Shown: piece by piece, positions 56,349 to 64,000 of the stretch | How the letters are laid out: every line of letters starts with the position of its first letter | Numbering within the stretch: position 1 is the first letter of the stretch | Origin: Hermatobates lingyangjiaoensis | Lineage: Eukaryota > Arthropoda > Insecta > Hemiptera > Hermatobatidae | Direction: 5' to 3' | Assembly (NCBI GenBank): GCA_026182355.1 | Contig: JAPFBL010001928.1 | Location: 7,007,501 to 7,071,500 of the forward strand | Length of the DNA stretch: 64,000 nucleotides | Notes under the pieces: model-generated | Seen by the model: only the letters and a program-made list of their open reading frames with translations | Told to the model about the DNA's origin: nothing | Databases searched by the model: none | Made by a program: the position numbers and the translations under genes

Positions 56349-56797
56349 CACTAGCCTGGAATCGTGTAACCGCGTAATAACTTAGATACGTTACTTATTA
56401 TAAGATTTGTGAAGATATTTTTTTACTCCTCAAAGATCCCTTTAATGTATTTTAATATATTTTACTTGTCTTTTGTTTTTTTTCAAGTATGTTTCTAAAG
56501 GACTCTAAGCACGAGTGCAGATGTAATTTGGATTTTTAGTGTTTTTATAACGACACAGGGTTGTCTTTGAGCATGAGGTTTTAAAAAAAATCTTTGTAGG
56601 GATGACTTTTCAATTGTCTTCCCTATATAGTTACTTATCCCTGAAAACAAATGAGTAACGGCAAATACCATGTTACCACGCTAAAAAGAACAATTAAAAG
56701 TCTTATAAAAGAGAGTAAATGCTTAGTGGGACAACTGCACCTTTCAGTAAATGACAGAAGGAAAGATGTTTATATCAAAAAGTAAATTTAATGGTAA

Positions 56798-56885
56798 AAT
56801 TGAAAAAAAGTTTAACAATAAAACAAACACATTATCGACTTTTCAAATAATAAATCAGGAAAAAAATGAACTGAAAGATAAACGC
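56798..56885 (+). repeat. Fragment shared, inverted, with 57610-57698
   Basis: GAAAAAAAGTTTAACAATAA, AATAATAAATCAGGA and GAACTGAAAGATAAAC occur in both. In the inverted copy this block sits just upstream of a family G ribozyme-like end, so it is probably PLE 3' sequence. The local open frame (84 residues) is unrecognised. Confidence 0.7.
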
Positions 56886-57099
56886 CTTCGTAGACACAAT
56901 AAAATACTTCTAAGTTTTTTTTTTATTTTATATTTTATTTCAGCATGTTCCACTGTGTATTACATGCATCATCGTCAAGTTGTACGCAATACTTCATTAA
57001 CATGACATTAACATACGCAATACTTTCATTAACACTACAAAATACTTATTTTAACTTATTTTACATTCATTCATAATTCAACAATTAATTATCTTTTTC

Positions 57100-57420
57100 T
57101 TAAATATCTATGCTGTACAAAAATTTTACAAATTCCTTATAATAAACTTTTTTAATTAATGAGGAAGGCCTAACGGGCCACTCCTCTTCACACACCAAGA
57201 CCTTACGTATGAGAGCCAGTCTTTGTGTTTCCCTCAAACAACAATCGTACACCAAGTGTCTAGGAGATTGGGGTGTCTCCGCATTACATGGGCATGATGG
57301 ACTAGGAGCTAGTTTCAACCTGCTAAGGTATTCTTTAAATGGCCCATGTCCTGTCATATATTGGGATATTTTATAATTTATTTGGAAATGTTTCATGGAT
57401 AATCTTTGTTTGATACTAGG
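57100..57420 (-). pseudogene. Non-LTR retrotransposon ORF2 C-terminus (Jockey/R1-like)
   Basis: The minus-strand frame reads SQYMTGHGPFKEYLSRLKL, then CPCNAETPQSPRHLVYDC, and ends at the stop 57100-57102. The pattern TGHG..F..YL..F/L followed by C-x-C...H-x4-C is the signature of the RNase H/zinc-finger end of arthropod-type LINE ORF2 proteins. Endonuclease and reverse transcriptase are absent, so it is a 5'-truncated copy. The frame opens after a stop near 57430. It is the best protein-level hint of an arthropod host. Confidence 0.75.
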
Positions 57421-57539
57421 AAATTATTCCTTTGTTAGGAGGCCTTCAGTATACTTCTAAGTATATAGTAATAAATTTAGAACTAGCACTTTTGGAAATT
57501 ACTAAATTTCGCTCTACACTCCATATATTTATAAATTTA

Positions 57540-57800
57540 AAGTAGAACACACAGAAATGAAACAGAAACTCACTACTATATTTCTATATTTCGATGGCCT
57601 CGTCATACAGGAGGAGTCGTTTATCTTTCAGTTCAATTTTTATCCTGTTTTATTATTCGAAAACTCTAAAATGTTTTTGTTTTATTGTTAAACTTTTTTT
57701 CACTATTACCACATATTTATTCACTTCCTGATGACGAGACCATCGAAATATAGAAATATAATAGTAAGTTTCTGTTTCATTTCTGTGTGTTCTTTTTGTC
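57540..57800. repeat. Family G PLE-end inverted pair
   Basis: The outer tips ACACACAGAAATGAAACAGA and TCTGTTTCATTTCTGTGTGT mirror each other. The left motif (minus, 57573-57609) has a TA insertion in the core (CTGTATGA). The right motif is complete. The interior differs on the two sides. Confidence 0.85.
57722..57757 (+). ncRNA. Hammerhead-like ribozyme motif, family G
   Basis: CACTTC (57722-57727), CTGATGA (57728-57734), extra C, GAGACCATC (weak stem II, GA/TC), GAA (57745-57747), palindrome ATAT, A at the cleavage position (57752), GAAATA. TTC and GAA give three stem I pairs. Confidence 0.5.
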
Positions 57801-57819
57801 AATGTAGTTTATTTAGGTC

Positions 57820-58500
57820 GTGGAATCGTTTCAGTTGATTGGTAAATTTAAGGTAGTATATATTATATACCAGTACCATTGTGACTGTATTGCTGGCAAT
57901 TATTATTTTGACTTGAATATTATTTCAATATTATTACAATATTATTAATATTATTTCAATATTATTTTGACTTGAAACATTTAAATTATACATTTGCAGT
58001 GTTTAATACAAAGGAAATGGATTACAAAGTATATTGTATCCAATTTAAATATAATATTGTTTTCCAGAATGAATAATTAACGATATTACTTTATCTTCTT
58101 GATAAATATTAAAATAGTTTTAATTTCGAATACAATCTATATTGTAACCTTTATTTATGAACATATTTATTCAGCAAATCGTTTTATGTTAAATTTAGAT
58201 TTAACCAAAGAGTGTTTATATAGAAGAAGTCAAAAGATATGAGCTGTTTGCTTAATGATGCTCTTGGAATTGCATTACACGCTGACGAGATCAAACAGTC
58301 TCATTTCACTTGTTCCTTAAAATCTTATCACTTTTAAACCTGTTAAATATTCCAAACCTATTATTTTCCTATATATTTTTCTATATTCTTATTTTGTTAT
58401 GTTCATTTAACAATGTGAATTCTCTATAGGTTATACATAAAAGAAAGGTATTTGATTTAAAATTTTAAAACCGAATTTTAAACGAATATACACGTTAATA
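57820..58500. other. AT-rich stretch, no gene seen
   Basis: A short ATTATTTCAATATT tandem near 57910-57965. Nothing else. Confidence 0.5.
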
Positions 58501-58503
58501 AAC

Positions 58504-58816
58504 AGGTAAAAAGCTAACGAAATGGTCTCCACATATAAAAATTTAATTGTATAAACAACGCGTTTCGAACACGTAGTGTTCTTCCTCAGGCATTAACTAA
58601 AAAAATACTATTTTTATGTTAATGTGGTATTTTTTAGTTAGTTTTAGTTATTTTTTAGTTTAGGTAAGTGGTATTTTTTAGTTACTGCCTGAGGAAGAAC
58701 ACTACGTATTCGAAATGCGTTTTTTATACGATTAAATTTTTATATGTGGAGACCATTTCATTAGCTTCTTACCCTACAATGAATAATTACCACATAATAA
58801 CTGATTGCACTACGTT
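58504..58816. repeat. Family A PLE-end palindrome
   Basis: Arms from GGTAAAAAGCTAACGAAATG to TTAGCTTCTTACCCTACAATG, continuing to the terminus TTGCACTACGTTAG. Motifs are at 58557-58589 (minus, intact) and 58689-58721 (plus, with GTATTC and ATGCGT changes). Confidence 0.93.
58557..58589 (-). ncRNA. Hammerhead-like ribozyme motif, family A
   Basis: The minus strand reads CTGAGGA, A, GAACAC/GTGTTC with loop TAC, GAA, ACGCGT, T. C before the core and G after the cleavage position start stem I. Confidence 0.6.
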
Positions 58817-58924
58817 AGGACATACACGTTTTGAGATCCTCTGAGTCCCATAAATAAGTTTAGCATATCAGTCCTTTTGTGTGTCTGTCAGCAGAAGAGG
58901 ATACCTCAAAAACAAATATAGTTG

Positions 58925-59440
58925 TAATTATATTGGTAATAGCTTCTCAACCACTGATTCTTAAAAATTCAAAATGGGTTTCATGAAGATTTGGTTCAAA
59001 ACATTTTGAACCAAAATCTTCAAACCAAACCAAAATCTTTTGAACTGCTCCTGATTATAGGTTGACGATTCGTCAAAAATTATTTGGAATTTTCAAAGTT
59101 AAAAACAATTTATAGAATATCAACCAACAGAGAATAAAAAAAAAAACAGTCAGCAACAAACAACAAATAAAAGTGAAAGAAAACCAAAAATAACAGTGTT
59201 ATTATTTTTTAATAGAAAAATGTGATGTTTAAAGATAACACTGTTTAAAAAAACAACACTGCCTATTTTTTGTTTACTTTATTTGTTGTTTGTGTCTTAT
59301 TGTGTTATTGTTTTCTGTACTTATGTACTCAATAAATTGTTTTTTAGCGTTGAAAATGCCTAATAATTTTTGGCAAATTATTGGCTAATAATCAGGAGTA
59401 TTAAATTAATTCTTTGGACCAAATCTTCAAGAAACTAATT
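58925..59440. repeat. Decayed inverted repeat related to 22845-23200
   Basis: AGCTTCTCAACCACTGATT, CTCCTGATTATAGG and TTCGTCAAAAATTATTTGG on the left; AATAATCAGGAG and CAAATCTTCAAGAAAC on the right. The spacer carries a further small inverted pair of AACAACACTG-type words. Confidence 0.6.
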
Positions 59441-59671
59441 TTGTAACTGCATTTATAGTTTTTTTTTATAGCTAATTATACCCATGGGATTCTGATCAGA
59501 ATCGTGGTTTTTTTAATTACGATTTATTATATATTGGAGTTGATTGTCACACAACTTGTCCTTTAGGATCAAAACTTCAAAAAGCTGTATTCGATCGATG
59601 AATAACGAACTGTTAAAGGGACTCTTGTTTATATTGATATATTAATATTGATTCCATGTTATCCTTTTTAT

Positions 59672-60510
59672 ATTATATATCTGTCCCACTGTCGGCAATT
59701 CATTACTGTTTCGTATATATATATAGAAAGAAAAGGAAAATAGGGAGTAATAAAGAGAGGAGTGAGATAGAGTGAGAGGAGAAGGAAGGACAAAAGAAAT
59801 ACGCACATAATGATAACATTACTGCCGTGAAAGGCAGTAAAATATATATTCATATTCAATCTAAATTGAGAGAGAAAAATCAGGGGATGGTCATTTGTTT
59901 GGAAAATAATATGTTGTGCATCAATAGCACTACTGTGATACAACTAACAGTCCGCTAGCGTTTATCTTGTGTTTTTTTTTCAAATTTTTTTATTTCTTTA
60001 TAGTGAGGTATGTTATATTTTAAATTTTCAAAATATCTCTATAGCCATTATATTTGTTTCTTTATACATTACGAAACAGTAACGGAGACACTTTAATGAC
60101 TGAATGCTTTCAATCACAGTATTTTGGTAGTCTTTTGTTTATAAAGTGAGTCATTAAAAAAAAAATAACTTTTTTTAGTTTATGATGAAATTTTATATTT
60201 GAAATTTCAAAATCATAGAATAAAAGAGGAAGCTTGTGAAGACGTGGGTTGATTGGTGTCCTAGATGACTTGGAAAACTTAGAGCTGATGAACTATAAGG
60301 AAAAGCCATTGTGCTCGGAGGATAGTACCCTGGAGGAATAAGAAGATCCCCAACCCGTCTTGAAATGTTATCATTATGTGCGTGTTTCTTTTGTCCTTCC
60401 TTCTTCTCTCACTCTATCTTACTCCTCCCTTTATTACTTTCTATTTTCCTTTTCTTTTTATATATATACGAAACAGTAATGACTTGTCGACCGTGGGACA
60501 GATATATAAC
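59672..60510. mobile_element. Foldback element, arms about 147 bp
   Basis: Left arm 59672-59819 and right arm 60365-60510 are close reverse complements, from ATCTGTCCCAC at the left edge and GTGGGACAGAT at the right. They include a T-rich TCCTTCCTTCTTCTCTC stretch and a short (TA)n. The 545-bp spacer has no recognised coding. It could be an inverted pair of PLE ends or a separate foldback family. Confidence 0.8.
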
Positions 60511-60593
60511 AAAAAAAGGATAAATCGTCTTGTATTGTATTGTAGGCTTTTGAACAAGATTTTGAATAAAATCAAAACATCGGCAATGGGAGT

Positions 60594-60795
60594 TTGATTG
60601 TTATTTCACGTGTTTATGTGAAATCTTGTTTTATATATATATATATATATATACGAGTTCGAGATTAACAAAGAGCAACACACAAAATAGGGAAACACAC
60701 TTACAGACTCATATTTTCGGGTAATCCGTCTTCAGGAGAAAAGAGAATGGGAGACCAAGCACGTTGTAGACGCAACGGCAAGTAACCCTTGAAAT
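60594..60795 (-). mobile_element. Family B tip, (TA)n and inverted family C' end
   Basis: Positions 60594-60640 carry the family B outer tip (TTATTTCACGTGTTTATGTG). After (TA)n, 60655-60795 is a minus-strand family C' end, with the core CTGAAGA, C, GGATTACCC, GAA, AATA at 60704-60735. Confidence 0.7.
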
Positions 60796-60905
60796 ATATA
60801 TATTGATAAAAGTATCGACCGTGGAATAGAAACAGAACTATAGTTTATATATGTATATAGTTCAATGTAGAGAAACATAGAGAAATTAAAAACACACACT
60901 TACAG

Positions 60906-60938
60906 TCTCTAATTTTCGGTTGAACCGTCTTCAGGAGA
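60906..60938 (-). ncRNA. Hammerhead-like ribozyme motif, family C
   Basis: Inverted partner of 61035-61067: TCTC, CTGAAGA, C, GGTT/AACC, GAA, AATT, A, GAGA on the minus strand. Confidence 0.6.
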
Positions 60939-61034
60939 GATAAGAGAGGGAAACCAACTGCACTGGTACAGAGATGGTTGGAGACCGTACTCCAACCGCC
61001 TCTGTACCAGTGCGCTTGGTTTCCCTCTCTTATC

Positions 61035-61067
61035 TCTCCTGAAGACGGTTCAACCGAAAATTAGAGA
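61035..61067 (+). ncRNA. Hammerhead-like ribozyme motif, family C
   Basis: TCTC (61035-61038), CTGAAGA (61039-61045), C, GGTT/AACC, GAA (61056-61058), AATT, A (61063), GAGA (61064-61067). A further copy without a partner is at 61449-61482. Confidence 0.6.
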
Positions 61068-61185
61068 CTGTAAGTATGTGTTTTTAATTTCTCTATGTTT
61101 TTTTATGTACATGGAACTGTATTTGTCCATTTCAGATCGTATTTTCGTCGAAAAAGTGTATATATATATATATATATAATATATA

Positions 61186-61341
61186 CAATTAAAAGAAACG
61201 GTCCAGCGGACTTTTTTAAATAAAATAAATATATATATATATAGGCGGGACAGATTGCACTCAAAATAAACTATGACACATAGACAGAAACAAAGACTCA
61301 CTTTTCAATATTTCGACCGTAATGGCGGTCGTTCTCAGGAA
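61186..61341 (-). mobile_element. Family F tip and family D PLE end
   Basis: Positions 61186-61220 are the inverted family F tip (GGTCCAGCGGACTTTTTTAA). Positions 61304-61341 hold a minus-strand family D motif: TTC, CTGAGAA, C, GACCG/CGGTC, GAA, ATAT, T, GAA. The second A-G of the core is altered (GAGAA for GANGA). Confidence 0.6.
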
Positions 61342-61429
61342 GAGAAGTGAATTGACGAAGGGACAACAGTCAACGTTGACTGACGTTGATAAGGTAGGGA
61401 TACCAAGCGGTTGGAGAACCAACTGTCCC

Positions 61430-61520
61430 TTGGTTTCCCTCTCTTATCTCTCCTGAAGACGGTTCAAACCGAAAATTAGAGACTGTAAGGTGTGTGCTTT
61501 TAATATCTGTATGTTTCTTC
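61430..61520 (+). mobile_element. Solo PLE 3' end, family C
   Basis: CCCTCTCTTATCTCTC, motif 61449-61482 with all core bases, then GACTGTAAGG. It lacks the usual (TA)n end. Confidence 0.75.
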
Positions 61521-61529
61521 ATTATATGG

Positions 61530-62840
61530 TTTAGGACACACCAGTTGAAGTTGTTTAATGAAAATATTCCCTTTGATATATTATATCTTCGAATAAAATT
61601 AAATGTTTATAATCTTCTTTGCATGTCATTGTAATCAATTACCAGTCATTTCTATGCATACGCGATAAGAATACATGCACGGAATTCTACAACTGCATTC
61701 ATATTTAAGGTAAATAACCTTCATTGGTATTTTGAACTTAAAAAAAATGATGTAAATTAACTTATTACTGGCTTTAACATTACGAAACTTTAACACATTA
61801 TATGTTTGTCTAAAAAATAGTAAAATTAATTATGGATTAATCAATAACATTTTAGCGGTTTTCTTTTATTGTAAGTGTAGAGGAAAATTGTTTTAATTAG
61901 AGGAAAGATTAAATTAAACCTTTCCTTATTTTAAAATAAACATTGAGATACATACTGTTAAAGTTTTTCAAAGTCTATAAGGTTTATAAATTTAAAAAAA
62001 AAATATTATTGTGTATAAATTTGTAAAAGAAACCATCAGAGTAGCATTGTAAAAATTAATTCTTTATGCTCTAAAGCCTAGGAAATTTTATTTTTATGTT
62101 AAATATTTTTTTTTGTTTTTATATCATTTTTAATTTGTTTTATGATTATATAAATAATTATTTTAAAATATCCTAAAGGTATTATTTGTGCTTGGCAGGA
62201 CTTAGTAGAGATTAATACAGTTGTCAGGAAAAGTTTTCCTGAAATCCAAAGTTTAGAATTTCTGGCAGTTTATTTATAAGTTGAGTTCACTAAGTAATAT
62301 TGAAACAAGGGTATTGGAATGAATAAAGAAAAAACTAACTTATTAGAATGAAACTAAAGTAGATGTTTTAAGTAATTAGTTTGGAGTAATTATAAGTAAG
62401 GTTTTGATTAAGAAGAATGAGATTGGATGTTTTTTATTGTTTATAGATATCTAGTAATTAATGAGTAATTAAATAATTAGCTGTTTCCTGCTTATAATAT
62501 ACAGTGGTGGTGCCGAGCTTATTTTCTGACTGCGGGTAGGTAACAACTCAATGGACTTGAAGCGGTGACCCTTGACCTTCCCCCTCCACACGCACGCATA
62601 TGTCATTAGATTTAATAGCTGCAAACGCTACCTTCTATGTTGTAACGTTGGCAAATGTAATCTGTTTGTTATTTGGTCTCAATTTATGAATGAGCCACAT
62701 TACAAGATTATGACTTACTTGATTATAACTTGATAATAATCAAGTTTATCAAAGTAAGGATCTTGTACTGTTGTCCGACATAATTCAGGTTCGCGATGGA
62801 AATTTTTGTTGTTTTTTTTTTCGAGAAAAAAAAAACTACA
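61530..62840. other. AT-rich intergenic stretch, no gene seen
   Basis: Low-complexity A/T sequence with a small inverted repeat near 62725-62760 (TTGATTATAACTTGATAATC). No gene is supported. Confidence 0.5.
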
Positions 62841-62845
62841 TTTTC

Positions 62846-63050
62846 TATTGTAGGGTAAAAAGCTAATAAAAAAAAGGTCTCCACATATAAAAATTTAATG
62901 GTATAAACAACGCGTTTCGAACACGCAGTGTTCTTCCTCAGGCATTAACTAAGGGTGAGTGTCTGTGGTACAACTGTAAAAAGTCTTTAGCTTTTTACCC
63001 TACAATGAGTAAATACCGCATAATAACTGATTGCACTACGTTAGAATACA
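62846..63050. repeat. Family A PLE-end pair, right arm truncated
   Basis: The left arm holds an intact minus-strand motif (62909-62941: CTGAGGA, A, GAACACTGCGTGTTC, GAA, ACGCGT, T). The right arm has lost everything between AACTGTAAAAAG and AGCTTTTTACCC but keeps the full terminus to TACGTTAGAA. Confidence 0.9.
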
Positions 63051-63365
63051 TTTTCTATTTCCTATATGAAAAATTTCTTTTCGCCCATCCATTATTGGAA
63101 CATCCAAGCTTCTAAACTAAATATTCCCCGAGTTTTAGTGAGTTTTGCGGAACAGAAAATTGTTTCATTATCATATAAATTATTAGATTATCAATAAACT
63201 AGCTTAGCTTAAGTGAAAAAACAATCATAAAAGGTCCCGAAAGGAGAAATGCCGGCTGCACTGACTAAGAGGATTTTTAATATACTGCCTTCGGAAAAAT
63301 AAGGAAAAAAAATACGATTTAGAAAATAATTTTATTCTTGTTGGTAATATGTAGTAGTTTGGAAA

Positions 63366-63695
63366 AGGGGGGGGAGGGAATTATGACACTATTAGTTTTT
63401 TTTACAAAAAAATGGTTTATTTTGCGGCAGCAGCTAAATTTTTTTTGAATAATGTTAAAAATTTAGAAATGGGAGGGGGGATTATTGGAAATAATTATGA
63501 CACTATTAGTTTTATAAAAAAAAACCTGTTTATTTTGCGGCAACAGTTAAAAATAATTTTTGAATAATGTTAAAAATTTTGGAAATTGGAGGGGGGGGGT
63601 TATTATGACACTATTAGTTTTATAAAACGAAAAGCGGTTTATTTTACAGCAACAGTTAAAAATAATTTTTGAATAATATTAAAAATTAGGTATTC
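63366..63695 (+). repeat. Tandem repeat, three copies of about 115 bp
   Basis: Each copy has a G-run, ATTATGACACTATTAGTTTT, GGTTTATTTTGCGGCA-like and GAATAATGTTAAAAATT. G-run length varies. Confidence 0.9.
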
Positions 63696-63745
63696 AAAAA
63701 AGTACTTTTGGAGATGTGTTCTGTTCTGTCTAGGGTCATATAAAC

Positions 63746-64000
63746 CAAGGGTCTTCAACTGGTGAGTTGCGACGTCCTGGGGGGGTTGCGAAATGTTTGA
63801 AATTGTTTATTTTTAAACAGAAAATAAAGTACTAAATTAAATAAATAATGTATTTATTATTAATGCGGCTCAGCAGTCTCATTAAAGTTACTATTGATCA
63901 AATTTATTTTTTATTTATTGTTAATTTTATTTTTGTTCTCACTAAAGGGTCGCGAATAAATGTTGGCATCAAAAATGGGTTGCGATGTAAAAAAAGTTGA
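63746..64000. mobile_element. hAT-like non-autonomous element, cut by window end
   Basis: Starts near CAAGGGTCTTCAACTGG. It shares the body with 35572-35849 (TTGCGAAATGTTTGAAATTG, ATTAATGCGGC, CTCACTAAAGGGTCGCG). The right terminus lies beyond the window. Confidence 0.65.

Larger units (their letters stand above)
60860..61125. repeat. Family C PLE-end palindrome
   Basis: The arms run from TTCAATGTAGAGAAACATAG to the matching right end, with the centre AGACCGTACTCC. Both arms hold complete motifs. Confidence 0.94.

Noticed and set aside
57100..57396. Host zinc-finger gene
   Set aside because: The TGHGPF...YL and CPC...HLVYDC pattern is that of LINE ORF2 C-termini, and no upstream exon is visible.

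Overview
This is AT-rich, repeat-dominated eukaryotic nuclear DNA with no host protein-coding gene that I can recognise. It is probably from an invertebrate, and an arthropod is my best guess. The reasons are dense (TA)n and (CA)n microsatellites, Penelope-like retroelement (PLE) pieces with GIY-YIG endonuclease domains, tRNA-headed SINEs, the 3' end of a Jockey/R1-type LINE and hAT-like DNA-transposon remnants. The species cannot be fixed from sequence alone. Most short open frames are chance frames across repeats.

The organising feature is a set of inverted (head-to-head) duplications of PLE 3' ends, usually bordered by (TA)n. The clearest are at 3908-5123 (arms about 550 bp), 11411-11770, 12414-12660, 13970-14169, 14929-15363, 15361-15595, 29115-29540, 31818-32583, 36229-36452, 37447-37667, 38650-38957, 58504-58816, 60860-61125 and 62846-63050. 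Two PLE coding remnants tie these ends to a protein. One, at 41103-41872, is a frameshifted RT-C-terminus/zinc-finger/GIY-YIG piece followed by its 3' UTR. The other, at 4458-4734, is a GIY-YIG half with a further 3' copy at 6546-7087.

The main discovery-type signal is a compact hammerhead-ribozyme-like module in the 3' ends of at least six PLE-end families that share little other sequence. It reads CTGANGA, one extra base, a stem-loop, GAA, a short palindrome A..T, a non-G base, then a strand pairing with the bases before CTGANGA. The palindrome differs by family (ACGCGT, AGATCT, ACATGT, AATT, ATAT), but its position and the rule that the next base is not G are kept. Hammerheads in PLEs are known. 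The shared extra base, the palindromic stem III (suggesting dimers) and the palindromic paired copies are what deserve a second look.

Other content, left to right: an unrecognised open frame with one in-frame stop (239-769); SINEs (1377-1701, 30505-30750, 45176-45380, 45784-46104, 48617-48910, 50195-50513, 51963-52206, 52238-52558 and fragments) with two alternative 3' tails; an 85/86-bp satellite (9026-10186); a 45-bp minisatellite that keeps a 15-residue frame open (17961-18545); a 145-bp tandem array (23870-24911); a hAT-like element with a probable 8-bp target duplication carrying a nested palindrome (22540-23332); an 82-bp array with an error-like patch (43374-44285); a candidate terminal exon on the minus strand (46350-46446); the LINE fragment (57100-57420); a large foldback (59672-60510); and two copies of another hAT-like non-autonomous element (35572-35849, and 63746 to the window end).
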